A stretch of DNA of 64,000 bases. It comes from Bifidobacterium simiiventris. GTDB lineage: Bacteria; Actinomycetota; Actinomycetes; Actinomycetales; Bifidobacteriaceae. The notes beneath the pieces were generated by a model that was not told where the DNA came from, made no database searches, and was given only the letters and a program-made list of their open reading frames with translations. The position numbers and the translations under genes were made by a program. Of the stretch, positions 28,840 through 37,861 are shown piece by piece. The DNA lies in NCBI RefSeq assembly GCF_019331715.1, contig NZ_JAHBBG010000002.1, forward strand, positions 1 to 64,000, written 5' to 3'. Numbering within the stretch: position 1 is the first letter of the stretch; each line of letters starts with the position of its first letter.

Positions 28840-28856
28840 AGCTGCCATGCGGACGC

Positions 28857-29804
28857 TTAGCGCAGGGCGAGGTTCGCCGCACCGATCAGGCCGGCGTCCT
28901 GGCCGGCGGTGGCGGCGACGATCTTCGCATGGCCGCGGTAGGCGCTGCCTTCGAGGAAGCGGGCGTAGTTGTAGCGCGCCGGCTCGAGCAGGATGTCGCC
29001 GACGGCGACCACGCCGCCGCCGATCACGAAGATGTCCGGATCGAGCACCGCCGCGGTGGCGGCCATCGTGCGGCCCAGCCACTCGCCGATCTTGTTGAAG
29101 GCGTACAGGCCGAGCACGTCGCCCTCCTGGGCGGCCTGCGAGACCATCGGGCCCTCGAGCTTGGTGATGTCGCCGTCGCACAGCTCCAGCAGACGCTTGG
29201 CGTCCTGCGGGCGGCGGCGCACGGCCGACTTGGCGAAGTTCTCGAGCGAAGTGCCCGAGGTGTAGCGTTCGGCGCAGCCACGCAGGCCGCAGCCGCAGTG
29301 GTCGCCATCCGGGACCATCGGCAGGTGGCCGATCTCGGCGGCCATGCCGAAGGAGCCGCGGTACAGCTCGCCGTTGATCACGATCGCGCCGCCGAGACCG
29401 GTGCCCACGGTCAGCGCCACCATGTTCTTGCTGCCCTGGCCGGCGCCATGCACGTACTCGCCCCAGCCGGCGCAGTTCGCGTCGTTCTCGATGACGACCG
29501 GCACCGCGTGGTCGATGAGCGCGCCGATATGCTCGGACAGGTCGTAGTTGATCCACGCCGGGATGTTCGCGGCGAAGGTCATGGTCTTGCGATCCGCTCC
29601 GACGTTGCCGGCGGCGGAGACGCCGATCGCCTTGATGTCGTGGCCGGCGGCGGTGGCTTCGCGGTAGACCTTGGCGATGTTCTCGTTGATCGCGTCGGCG
29701 TTCATCGGCGTGGGGACGCGCCAGCGCTGGACGATGGCATCGTTTTCATCGCACACGGCCGCGGCGATCTTGGTTCCTCCGATATCGACGGCGAGGGTGG
29801 ACAT
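28857..29804 (-). CDS. ROK-family glucokinase
   Basis: 315 residues from ATG 29804, behind an excellent AAAGGAG. Phosphorylates glucose with ATP in the cytoplasm. VDIGGTKIAAAV is the phosphate-binding loop, ENDANCAGWGEY holds the catalytic Asp, EIGHLP and the zinc motif CGCGLRGCAE follow, and GGGVV lies near the C-terminus. There is no HTH domain, so this is a kinase and not a ROK repressor. Other hexoses are possible. It feeds the glucose released by amylase and GH3 activity into the bifid shunt. Confidence 0.92.
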   Translation of the reverse strand: MSTLAVDIGGTKIAAAVCDENDAIVQRWRVPTPMNADAINENIAKVYREATAAGHDIKAIGVSAAGNVGADRKTMTFAANIPAWINYDLSEHIGALIDHAVPVVIENDANCAGWGEYVHGAGQGSKNMVALTVGTGLGGAIVINGELYRGSFGMAAEIGHLPMVPDGDHCGCGLRGCAERYTSGTSLENFAKSAVRRRPQDAKRLLELCDGDITKLEGPMVSQAAQEGDVLGLYAFNKIGEWLGRTMAATAAVLDPDIFVIGGGVVAVGDILLEPARYNYARFLEGSAYRGHAKIVAATAGQDAGLIGAANLALR

Positions 29805-30063
29805 GGCTCTCCTTTGATTGTTCCTATGCCTGTTAGACACTGGAATGATAACGGTTGCGTGAGACGATGCGGACGATTTGCGCTTAGGATGCCGTCAAAA
29901 CGTCGCCGTTGGTATGCTGGGAGCGTTCACACTCGGCGTGTCTTAGTTACCAACCGTCAAGCAAACGATGTCAGACGCAATCCGCTCCACGATGCGTGGT
30001 GGGCCGCTCCCTTTGCGGAATGTCTGGCCAGAGCAGCCTCCACGCATGCTTCGAGGGCGTGGG

Positions 30064-30828
30064 TTACTGGGCGCGCAATTCCTCCAGCTGCTGCCGGGCC
30101 TTGTGCAGCTTCGCGAAGATCTCGTTGCGCTGGTCGGCGTCCTTGGCCCGCTGGTGGTCGCGGGCCAGCTTGTCTATCGTCATCTCCAACTGGCCGATCT
30201 GCGCGCGGCGCACGATGCGCGCGTCCAGATCGGTGCCGTCCGTCGTGCCGAGGATGACCTGAGCGCACAGCGACGACCACAGATCGTCGACGGATGCATC
30301 CGTTCCGCTCTTCGCGACGGCATCCGTGTCGAGCCTCGCCTCGCCGGCCGGCCGCCACTCGTCGGCGAACACCTCGTGCACGGGCAGATGGCCGGCCCGT
30401 CCCGGCAACGCGCGTCGCACGGCGATCGCGCATTCCTCGCGGGACTCGCCGGCATGCGTCGCCTCGCGCACCACGGCGAACACGATGCCGGACTTGCGTT
30501 GGGCCGCGATCAGATCGATTACTTCACTGGGCACGGTGGTGGCCTTCGGCGCGAGCCTCAGGCCGATCACCAGGATCTCCGGCACGCGCGTGCCCGAGGC
30601 AAGAGCGGTGTTGGACGCCCTGAGCAGCGCCAGCATCGTGATGGATTCGATGTCGCTGGTCAGACGCTGCCGCAGTTTCGCGGAGATCTGCGCGCGGCCG
30701 ACGAACATCGCCTTCGGCAGTCTGGATTTGGCTTCCGGGATCGCCGTCGTCGCGGGCAATCCCAACGTGAGTGCGGAAACGGAACCGCAATGCGCGATCG
30801 CGTGCGGCGCCTGCTGTTCGTCAGTCAT
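30064..30828 (-). CDS. DUF4391-like hypothetical protein
   Basis: 254 residues from ATG 30828, with GGAAGG upstream. No signal peptide or membrane segment. It has the features of DUF4391 proteins: LPKAMFVGR near the N-terminus, a middle VIGLRLAPKATTVPSEVIDLI segment, and a charged coiled-coil C-terminus (LARDHQRAKDADQRNEIFAKLH). The function of the family is not established. It stands alone, with the tRNA on one side and a 235-bp gap on the other. The family name is recognition from memory. Confidence 0.65.
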   Translation of the reverse strand: MTDEQQAPHAIAHCGSVSALTLGLPATTAIPEAKSRLPKAMFVGRAQISAKLRQRLTSDIESITMLALLRASNTALASGTRVPEILVIGLRLAPKATTVPSEVIDLIAAQRKSGIVFAVVREATHAGESREECAIAVRRALPGRAGHLPVHEVFADEWRPAGEARLDTDAVAKSGTDASVDDLWSSLCAQVILGTTDGTDLDARIVRRAQIGQLEMTIDKLARDHQRAKDADQRNEIFAKLHKARQQLEELRAQ

Positions 30829-31069
30829 CGTCGACCTTCCTTTCCGGTCCCTGCCGTGCGGGGGAACGGCTGCCCCGTGCCCCTCGACGGCATCAGGCCG
30901 TGTGCGTGACATCGGTCACTGACCACCCTAGCGCATCCGTTCGCTGAACGGTATGGTACGGCCGAAAACGGGAGTGGACCGAAAGCGTGGCCGGCTCTTC
31001 GCCGCCGGTCGCGGCGGGCGATTCGCAGGCAAAACGCGATGCCGTTCATGATCGCGGCGAATGCATATG

Positions 31070-31106
31070 CGAAGGGCTTGGAACCATGCGGATTCCAAGC
31101 CCTTCG
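31070..31106 (-). terminator. Terminator of tRNA-Arg
   Basis: A perfect 14-bp stem (31070-31083 with 31093-31106, CGAAGGGCTTGGAA paired with its complement) around a 9-nt loop, beginning two bases beyond the CCA end of the tRNA. Confidence 0.85.
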
Positions 31107-31107
31107 A

Positions 31108-31183
31108 TGGTGCCCTGGATCGGATTCGAACCGACGACACCCGCTTTAGGAGAGCGGTGCTCTATCCCCTGAGCTACCAAGGC
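31108..31183 (-). tRNA. tRNA-Arg (anticodon CCT)
   Basis: 76 nt including encoded CCA. The acceptor stem GCCTTGG pairs with CCAGGGC (one G-U). The D-arm starts GCTCAG, and the anticodon stem CCGCT/AGCGG encloses CTCCTAA with anticodon CCT, reading AGG. The T-loop is TTCGAAT. A 14-bp terminator hairpin follows. Confidence 0.96.
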
Positions 31184-31275
31184 GCAAGTGTCCATTGTAC
31201 ATGGTGCCGGCGGCATTGCGTCACGCGTGCCTCGAATTCGTGAAAGGAATGGAAAAATCGTGGCGATGATCGGCA

Positions 31276-32403
31276 ATGACGCGATGGCGGCCGGGCATAT
31301 CCGTTACAGTGGTCGCCGTGCGTGTGAAGCAGAGGAAACAAATCCGCAAGCCGGTTCGAAAGCCGGTCCGCCAGTCGCCGGCGTGGCGTGTTCGGGTCAT
31401 GGGATGGATCGCATGGTTGCTGGCGGTGGCGGCGGTCGTGAGCACGGCCGCGCGCATGTTGCCTGCCGACATGCAGGCGTTGCCGTACGTGCCGGTGCTT
31501 GTAGCCGTCACGCCGTGGTTTGCGTTGGTCGCGGTGTTGGCTCTGGTACTGGCTTTGCTGGGCCGGCGCTGGGTTGCGGCGTTGATCGCGGTGCTGTGTC
31601 TCGCCGTACAGGTGTGGTGGCAGTACCCGTTCTTCCGCGCGTCAGCCGCATTGCCGGCCGAGGCCGGGCGGGCGGTGTCGGGAGCGTCGGCGAACACCGG
31701 CGACCGGTATGCCCGCGTCATGACCTGTAACGTCTATAAGGGACGTGCGGATGCGGCCGCCATCGTCGAACTGGTGCGCGACCAGCGCGTCGAAGTGCTC
31801 GCGTTGCAGGAGACAAGCGACGATTTCGTGGCGGCGCTCGATGAGGCCGGCATCAAGGATTATCTGCCGTACTCGCAGGTGTCCACGTCGGACGGCGTGT
31901 ACGGCAATGGACTGTGGTCGGCGGCCCCGCTGGAGGATCCGGCCGACGACGACGTCAATTCGAGCGCATCGTTCATGCCGGGCGGCACCGTGACATTCGT
32001 CGGGGATGATGCGCAGGAGATGCCGATACGGTTCGTGTCCGTGCACACGACCTCGCCGACGCCGGGATACTGGGCGCAGTGGAAGCGGTCGCTGGACGAG
32101 CTGGCGCTGATGCGCTCGCACACCGATGCGAGGTACGTGTTCATGGGGGATTTCAACGCGACCGTTGACCATACTCCGTTCCGCATGTTTCTCGGCGACC
32201 GGTTCACGGACGCCGCATGGCAATCCGGCCATGGCTTCACGTTCACGTGGCCGGCCGACAAGTCCCCATTGCCGCTGTTCGCGGGCATCGACCATATCGT
32301 GCTCGACCAGGGCATCGTGGCCGGGCAGATGCAGGTTCGCAGGATCGCCGGCTCGGATCACGCGGCACTGCTCGCCACGATCGCGGTGGAACCGGCGAAG
32401 TGA
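31276..32403 (+). CDS. Membrane-anchored endonuclease/exonuclease/phosphatase (EEP) family protein
   Basis: Up to 375 residues. The start is uncertain (ATG 31276, or GTG 31318 giving 361) because no clear Shine-Dalgarno is seen. After a basic N-terminus there are three membrane segments (about 40-125), then a globular EEP domain, probably outside the membrane. Motifs: MTCNVYKG, EVLALQET (metal-binding Glu), GDFNATVDHTPF, GIDHIVL and GSDHAAL. The family cleaves phosphodiesters or phosphoesters of nucleic acids, sphingolipids or inositides; the substrate is unknown. Its last three codons lie in the repeat element shared with xseB. Confidence 0.85.
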   Translation: MTRWRPGISVTVVAVRVKQRKQIRKPVRKPVRQSPAWRVRVMGWIAWLLAVAAVVSTAARMLPADMQALPYVPVLVAVTPWFALVAVLALVLALLGRRWVAALIAVLCLAVQVWWQYPFFRASAALPAEAGRAVSGASANTGDRYARVMTCNVYKGRADAAAIVELVRDQRVEVLALQETSDDFVAALDEAGIKDYLPYSQVSTSDGVYGNGLWSAAPLEDPADDDVNSSASFMPGGTVTFVGDDAQEMPIRFVSVHTTSPTPGYWAQWKRSLDELALMRSHTDARYVFMGDFNATVDHTPFRMFLGDRFTDAAWQSGHGFTFTWPADKSPLPLFAGIDHIVLDQGIVAGQMQVRRIAGSDHAALLATIAVEPAK

Positions 32404-32543
32404 GCGGCCGCGGTAGCGAGTCGCGAAGGGAACTCAGTCGAGATTGGACTGGGCTGAGCCGTTAAGCGGACGCGCAGCGTCTGTAGGCGAAGTGAGCGGC
32501 CGCGGTAGCGAGTCGCGAAGGGAACTCAGTCCAAATTGGACTG
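32394..32543. repeat. Gene-end-duplicating repeat element, copy C
   Basis: 58 bp at 32394-32451 recur at 32486-32543 with two mismatches. On the reverse strand the repeat carries the last codons of xseB: both copies read QSNLD-stop, with Leu as TTG in the gene and CTC in the duplicate. Between the copies is the reverse-oriented core (32456-32490), with a shorter hairpin GACGC-TGC-GCGTC in place of the longer stem of copies A and B. The convergent EEP gene ends inside the outer copy. Confidence 0.9.
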
Positions 32544-32822
32544 AGTTCCAGCGGTATCCGCGCTGGTGGCCTGTTCGGCCTGTGCCGCGTCGAGCTTCGC
32601 CCTGACGTCGTTCAGCAGGCTCTGCGCGCGCTTGGCGAGTGCCTCGCCGATCTCCCACTGGCGCATCGACTGGTCGAGGTTGAGGCCGCCGGCCTCGAGC
32701 GCCTGCACGGCCTGGATGAGCTTGTCGCGAGCCTCCTCGTAGGGCATCTGCGCGATGGCCTCGCGCTCCTTGTCGGTCAGGGAGGAGGTGGCGGCGGTGG
32801 TCTTATTGGTCTTGTCGGTCAT
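32526..32822 (-). CDS. xseB: Exodeoxyribonuclease VII small subunit
   Basis: 98 residues. The conserved small-subunit core is present: MPYEEARDKLIQAVQALEAGGLNL followed by SMRQWEIGEALAKRAQSLL (listed in two parts). It pairs with XseA to degrade single-stranded DNA into oligonucleotides. It follows xseA after an 85-bp gap in the same direction. A polar Ala/Thr-rich N-terminal tail precedes the core. The final QSNLD-stop is duplicated downstream. Confidence 0.95.
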   Translation of the reverse strand: MTDKTNKTTAATSSLTDKEREAIAQMPYEEARDKLIQAVQALEAGGLNLDQSMRQWEIGEALAKRAQSLLNDVRAKLDAAQAEQATSADTAGTQSNLD

Positions 32823-32907
32823 GGTGAATTCCTTGTGTAATGGTGGGCGTATCCGCCCGGGTCGGTTTCGCTGACGTCTCCTTGTGCGGGAGTCGGGGGC
32901 ACACGGT

Positions 32908-34170
32908 TCAGGAGACGGTGGCGTTGAGCGGCCCGTGCTTCAAGGTGATGGTCAACGGGTCGCCACTCGAGACGGCAGCGGGATCGTCGAGTACATGTCC
33001 GCCGGCCGCCTGCACGACCGCATAGCCGCGGTCGAGCGTCGATTGCGGGCTCAGCGCGGTCAGACTGGCGTGCAGCTTCTCGACCGTCAGGCTTGCGTCG
33101 TCCACGATGCGAGTCAGGCCGATGTCCATGCGCCGTCGGGCGTCGTCAAGGAACCGCTGATGCGGTTCGAGCATCGTCAACGGTCGAGTCAGGCTCGGCC
33201 TGTTCGCATATCCCTCGACCAGTCGGATCTCGCCTTCGACCCGTGCCTCGATGCGCATGCGCGCCCGATGGATCGCGTTGTCGATCAGCTGCCATTGCTC
33301 ACGTACGTCCGGCACGACCTTCTTTGCTGCGTCGGTCGGCGTCGAGGCGCGCAGGTCGGCAGCCAGGTCGATCAGCGTCCAGTCGTCCTCGTGCCCGATC
33401 GCCGAGACGATCGGCGTGACGCAGGCCGCGGCCGCGCGCACAACCGACTCGTCCGAGAATCCGATGAGATCCTCGAACGCGCCGCCGCCGCGGGCCACGA
33501 TGATCACGTCCACATCCGGATCCTCGTCCAGTCTGCGGATCGCGGCCACGATGTCGGGCGGGCATTGCGGTCCCTGCACGTGCGCATGCACGACCTTGAA
33601 CCGCACGGACGGCCAGCGCAGGTTCACGTTCGTGATCACGTCGCCCTCCGCGCGGGCCTGTGGCGCGCAGATCAGGCCGATGCACGACGGGAACTCCGGC
33701 AGCGGCACCTTGCGGTCCGCGTCGAACAGTCCTTCGCCCTTGAGCTTCTTGCGCAGCTCGTCGATCTGCTCCTTGAGCCCTCCGCCCGAACCGATCTTGC
33801 GGATCTCATCGCCGATGAAACTCAACCGGGTCTGCTTGACCCAGATGTCGGCCTTGCCGTGGATCACCACGCGGTCGCCCTGCCGGAACGCAGCGGCCTG
33901 CGCGGCGAACGCGCGCCAGCCGGACACGGAGATCGCGATGTCCTCGAAGTCGTCGCGCACGGTCAGATACGCCGAACCGGCGCGGCGCGTGTTGATTTCG
34001 GTGATCTGACCGCAGATCCACGCGGACGGCCACTTCTCCACGGCGGTGTGGAACTTCTGGCTCAGCACCGACACCGGCCACGGCCGTTCCGCGGTCGTTT
34101 CGCTGGCCAGTCGCGGCAGTTGGTCGAGCGGCTGCGGCGCCGGCGCGTTGGTTCCCATATCCCAGTTCAT
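32908..34170 (-). CDS. xseA: Exodeoxyribonuclease VII large subunit
   Basis: 420 residues from ATG 34170; GTG 34185 and ATG 34158 are alternatives. An N-terminal OB-fold (residues about 35-120, WICGQITEINTR..AYLTVRD) is followed by the nuclease domain, with the family's conserved RGGGAFEDLIGFSDE, PIVSAIGHEDDWTLIDLAAD and RASTPTDAAKKV. A coiled-coil C-terminus contacts XseB. Cytoplasmic; cuts single-stranded DNA from both ends. Divergent from nrdD. Confidence 0.96.
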   Translation of the reverse strand: MNWDMGTNAPAPQPLDQLPRLASETTAERPWPVSVLSQKFHTAVEKWPSAWICGQITEINTRRAGSAYLTVRDDFEDIAISVSGWRAFAAQAAAFRQGDRVVIHGKADIWVKQTRLSFIGDEIRKIGSGGGLKEQIDELRKKLKGEGLFDADRKVPLPEFPSCIGLICAPQARAEGDVITNVNLRWPSVRFKVVHAHVQGPQCPPDIVAAIRRLDEDPDVDVIIVARGGGAFEDLIGFSDESVVRAAAACVTPIVSAIGHEDDWTLIDLAADLRASTPTDAAKKVVPDVREQWQLIDNAIHRARMRIEARVEGEIRLVEGYANRPSLTRPLTMLEPHQRFLDDARRRMDIGLTRIVDDASLTVEKLHASLTALSPQSTLDRGYAVVQAAGGHVLDDPAAVSSGDPLTITLKHGPLNATVS

Positions 34171-34471
34171 ACAGTCCAGATTCACCTATATAACGGACAA
34201 GGCCCGCTGGCAGGCAGCATTCGTCCGGGCGCCGCGGCGCGATCCCGCAGGGCTTGAGCGCGACACGCTGGGAGCAATTCGTTACGTAAATCACACAACT
34301 GCGCTTTCGGCTTGATTCTGCCACTTACCACTATATTTAGGAGAAACACGGCGCGCCGACACTAGATATCGGGGTGGGGTTGCCGTACAGTACATAGGGC
34401 TTAAAACTTAACGGCCATGGCTCGGCCGGCGGAAACCGGGCGGGACAGCCAGACGACAGGAAGGATTTCAG
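34171..34471. other. Divergent regulatory region between xseA and nrdD, 301 bp
   Basis: Contains the two NrdR-type boxes, described separately, and AGGAAGG before nrdD. The xseA-proximal part shows no further clear motif. Confidence 0.6.
34328..34374. promoter_or_regulatory. Tandem NrdR boxes upstream of nrdD
   Basis: CCACTATATTTAGGAG (34328-34343) and ACACTAGATATCGGGG (34359-34374) both resemble the NrdR consensus ACACWATATATWGTGT. Their starts are 31 bp apart, the three-turn spacing that NrdR needs. NrdR represses ribonucleotide reductase genes when dATP is high, so this fits nrdDG. The match in the right half of each box is weak. Confidence 0.7.
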
Positions 34472-36868
34472 ATGGAAACTCAGGTGATGGACACCGCCTC
34501 GACGACCACCCGTGCCACCAAGGGCGCGGTGCTGGTCGAGAAGCGTGACGGTCGCGTGGTCGACTTCGACCCGATCAACATCATCGAGGCCGTGAAGTCC
34601 GCCTTCGGCGACCTCGACAAGCAGATCGGACCCGAAGAGGAGAAGATGATCCGCGGCTTCGCCAACCAGGTCGAAGGCGAGATCAAGGGCCGCTACAACG
34701 GCCCGGCCAAGATCGAGGACATCCAGAACCTCGTCGAGCACGCGCTTATCGACGCGCACCTGTACGACGTGGCACGCGCCTACACCAACTACCGTCTCGA
34801 CAAGGACATCCAGCGAGCCAAGGCCACCGACGTGAACGAGGCCGTCGCCCGCTTCATCAACCAGGACCCGACCCTGATCCACGAGAACGCGAACAAGGAC
34901 GCCAACGTGTATGCCACGCAGCGCGACCTGCTCGCCGGCGCCGTCTCCAAGGCCGCCGCGTTCAACATGCTGCCGCCGGCCGTCTCCAACGCGCACATGA
35001 AGGGCGACATCCACTTCCACGACGCCGACTACTCGCCGTTCACCGCGCAGTCCAACTGCTCGCTGCCCAACTTCTGGGACATGCTCGCCAACGGCTTCAC
35101 GCTCGGCAACGCGCCGATGGCCTCCCCGAAGTCCATCGCCATCGCCGCCACGCAGATCACGCAGATCATGAAGGACGTGGCCTCCAGCCAGTACGGCGGC
35201 CAGACCGCCAACCGCGCCGACGAGCACCTCGCCGTCTACGCGCGCAAGGACTACGAGAAGTTCCTCGAAGAGGCCCGCGAGACCATCCCCGACGGCATGC
35301 CGGTCGAATTCGCCCGCCGTCAGGTCGAGAACGCGAAGAAGAACGAGCCGACCAAGCTGCACTTCGGCTCCCGCGAGCCGCTGCCGATGGACACGCCGTT
35401 CCACACCGACGTCGACGAGCTTGAGCAGGAGCGCGAGATCCTCGCCAAGATCCGCACCCGCAAGGCCATTTACGACGCCATGCAGACGATGGAGTACCAG
35501 ATCAACTCCAACCGCGTCTCCAACGGCCAGACCCCGTTCGTGACGATCGGCTTCGGCCTAGGCACCGACTGGTTCGCCCGCGAAATCCAGCGCGCGATCC
35601 TGTTGAACCGCATCCGTGGCCTCGGCAAGGAGCATCACACCGCCATCTTCCCGAAGCTCGTGTTCACCGTCAAGCACGGCGTGAACGCCGACAAGGGCGA
35701 TCCGAACTACGACCTGAAGCAGCTTGCGCTCGAATGCGCCACCAAGCGCATGTACCCGGACGTCGTGTTCTACGAGAACATCGTCAAGATCACCGGCTCC
35801 TTCAAGGCGCCGATGGGCTGCCGCTCCTTCCTGCAGGGCTGGATCAACCCCGCCACCGGCAAGGACGAGGAAGACGGCCGCATGAACCTCGGCGTCGTCT
35901 CCGTCAACGTGCCGCGCATCGCGCTCGAATCCCACGGCGACAAGAACCGCTTCTGGAAGCTGTTCGAGGAGCGCATGGAAGTCGCGCACCAGGCCCTGCA
36001 GTTCCGCATCATGCGCTGCAAGCAGGCCACGCCGGTCAACGCCCCGACCCTGTTCCGCTTCGGCGCGTTCGGCCGTCTCGGCGCGAACGACAACGTCGAC
36101 GAGCTGTTCAAGAACGAGCGCGCCACCGTCTCGCTCGGCTACATCGGACTCGCGGAGACGACCGCCGTGTTCTACGGCAAGAACTGGATCCGCGACCACG
36201 GCTGGGATCCGGAAGGCAAGGAGTTCGCGCTCTCGATCGTCAAGCGCATGAACGAGCTGTGCAAGCAGTGGAGCAAGCAGGAGGGCTACCACTACTCCGT
36301 GTACTCCACGCCGGCCGAGTCGCTCACCGACCGCTTCAACCGCATGGACCGCGAGAAGTTCGGCCGCGTCGAGGGCGTGACCGACCACGACTTCTACACC
36401 AACTCGTTCCACTACCCGGTGTGGCTGCAGCCGACCCCGATGGAGAAGCTCAACTACGAGAAGGACTTCCCGTACTACGCGTCCGGCGGCTTCATCAACT
36501 ACTGCGAGTACCCGTGCCTGCAGGACAACCCGAAGGCGCTCGAAGCCGTGTGGGACTACGCCTACAATGTCGGCATCGGCTACCTCGGCACCAACACGCC
36601 GATCGACCACTGCTTCGTGTGCGGCTTCCAGGGCGACTTCGAGCCGACCGACGAAGGCTTCAAGTGCCCCGAATGCGGCAACTCCGACCCGGACAAGTGC
36701 AACGTGACCAAGCGCACCTGCGGCTACCTCGGCAACCCGGTCCAGCGTCCGATGGTGCACGGCCGCCACGAGGAGATCTCGCACCGCGTCAAGCACATGA
36801 GCGGCGAAACCGGCCACGTGACGCTGGCCGACGGCCAGACCCGCGAGTGGTTCGAAGAGGCCAAGTAA
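34472..36868 (+). CDS. nrdD: Anaerobic ribonucleoside-triphosphate reductase
   Basis: 798 residues from ATG 34472, behind AGGAAGG. Reduces NTPs to dNTPs without oxygen, using a glycyl radical. An N-terminal ATP-cone (VLVEKRDGRVVDFDPINI..) precedes the catalytic barrel (HFHDADYSPF, NGQTPFVTIGFGLG). At the C-terminus, CFVCG..CPECG are the zinc cysteines and RTCGYLGNP carries the radical Gly751. The activase nrdG lies downstream, with a large inverted repeat between them. Essential for DNA synthesis in a strict anaerobe. Confidence 0.98.
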   Translation: METQVMDTASTTTRATKGAVLVEKRDGRVVDFDPINIIEAVKSAFGDLDKQIGPEEEKMIRGFANQVEGEIKGRYNGPAKIEDIQNLVEHALIDAHLYDVARAYTNYRLDKDIQRAKATDVNEAVARFINQDPTLIHENANKDANVYATQRDLLAGAVSKAAAFNMLPPAVSNAHMKGDIHFHDADYSPFTAQSNCSLPNFWDMLANGFTLGNAPMASPKSIAIAATQITQIMKDVASSQYGGQTANRADEHLAVYARKDYEKFLEEARETIPDGMPVEFARRQVENAKKNEPTKLHFGSREPLPMDTPFHTDVDELEQEREILAKIRTRKAIYDAMQTMEYQINSNRVSNGQTPFVTIGFGLGTDWFAREIQRAILLNRIRGLGKEHHTAIFPKLVFTVKHGVNADKGDPNYDLKQLALECATKRMYPDVVFYENIVKITGSFKAPMGCRSFLQGWINPATGKDEEDGRMNLGVVSVNVPRIALESHGDKNRFWKLFEERMEVAHQALQFRIMRCKQATPVNAPTLFRFGAFGRLGANDNVDELFKNERATVSLGYIGLAETTAVFYGKNWIRDHGWDPEGKEFALSIVKRMNELCKQWSKQEGYHYSVYSTPAESLTDRFNRMDREKFGRVEGVTDHDFYTNSFHYPVWLQPTPMEKLNYEKDFPYYASGGFINYCEYPCLQDNPKALEAVWDYAYNVGIGYLGTNTPIDHCFVCGFQGDFEPTDEGFKCPECGNSDPDKCNVTKRTCGYLGNPVQRPMVHGRHEEISHRVKHMSGETGHVTLADGQTREWFEEAK

Positions 36869-36892
36869 CTACTGATATCGCGAAAGGTGTCC

Positions 36893-36994
36893 GCGTCCCG
36901 CTGGGGAAGCCGATACATGTTGCGTGACACGCTCCAGGCCGCTCGGCCGAGTCTTACGGTCTCGCAACATGTATCGGCTTCCCCAGCGGGACGC
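36893..36994. repeat. 32-bp perfect inverted repeat between nrdD and nrdG
   Basis: Arms 36893-36924 and 36963-36994 are perfectly complementary over 32 bp, enclosing 38 nt with a small GGCC-GCTC-GGCC hairpin. The arms contain GAAGCCGATACATG. Such a stem in the transcript would strongly reduce read-through into nrdG or protect the nrdD mRNA. It could also be a small mobile palindrome. Confidence 0.9.
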
Positions 36995-37046
36995 TCGTTT
37001 TCGCTCAACGTTACGGTTGGGCGGGAGCGGAAGGGGTAGGAGAGTG

Positions 37047-37760
37047 ATGATGGATAAGACGCCGACGTTGCATGATTTTGCGGCGGGGGAGACGGGGCGG
37101 GGGCCTTCGATTCCGACTGGTGAGGCGAACAATCCTCGGGCCGGGCAGTGGGATGGAAGGCGCATGTCCAAGCGGATGATCGCCGACTACAAGACGTTCA
37201 TCGTCACCGACGGCGAAGGCGTGCGCAACTCCCTGTACGTGTCCGGCTGCCCGTTCCACTGCGTCGACTGCTTCAACTCGTCCATCTGGGACTTTCAGGC
37301 CGGCCACGAATACACTCAGCGGCTCGAGGACAAGATCATCGACGACCTTCGCGCCCCGTGGGTGCAGGGCATCACGTTCCTCGGCGGCGAACCGCTGCTT
37401 AACACGCCGGTGCTCGTGCCGCTTGCCGAACGCATCCGCGCCGAGTTCGGGATGACCAAGGACATCTGGTGCTGGACCGGCTACACGTGGGAGGAACTCA
37501 TGCGTCCCGGCGAAACGCCGGACAAGCTTGACCTGCTGCGTCTGATCGACATCCTCGTCGACGGCCGCTACATCAAATCGCAGCATGATTCGCTGCTGCA
37601 GTTCCGCGGTTCGAGGAACCAGCGCATCCTCGACGTCCCCGCCTCGCTTGAGGCCGGCAAACCGGTCATCTGGGCCGGTCTGCACGATCAGGAGCGCGAC
37701 ATCCCCGAAATCTACCTTAAGGACCGCATGGCCGGCGAGGACTCGCAGTCGTCGTCGTGA
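37047..37760 (+). CDS. nrdG: Anaerobic ribonucleotide reductase activating protein (radical SAM)
   Basis: 237 residues from ATG 37047, with TAGGAGA upstream. The radical-SAM cluster motif is CPFHCVDC (C68, C72, C75), followed by TFLGGEPL (SAM binding) and WCWTGYTWEEL. It generates the glycyl radical on NrdD. A tail of about 45 residues precedes the usual NrdG start (KRMIADYKTF). It is separated from nrdD by the large inverted repeat, so its level may be set by read-through. Confidence 0.97.
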   Translation: MMDKTPTLHDFAAGETGRGPSIPTGEANNPRAGQWDGRRMSKRMIADYKTFIVTDGEGVRNSLYVSGCPFHCVDCFNSSIWDFQAGHEYTQRLEDKIIDDLRAPWVQGITFLGGEPLLNTPVLVPLAERIRAEFGMTKDIWCWTGYTWEELMRPGETPDKLDLLRLIDILVDGRYIKSQHDSLLQFRGSRNQRILDVPASLEAGKPVIWAGLHDQERDIPEIYLKDRMAGEDSQSSS

Positions 37761-37787
37761 CCGATCTGCGAACGTCTCTGCAATACA

Positions 37788-37837
37788 TATGATGATGGCC
37801 CCGCACATGGCAAGATGTGCGGGGCCATCATCATATA
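37788..37837. terminator. 22-bp perfect terminator hairpin between nrdG and MFS gene
   Basis: Arms 37788-37809 and 37816-37837, loop GGCAAG, GC-rich in the middle with AT-rich bases. It lies between convergent genes and can serve both. Confidence 0.92.
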
Positions 37838-37861
37838 TGCGACTATCCGTCCGATCGTCGC

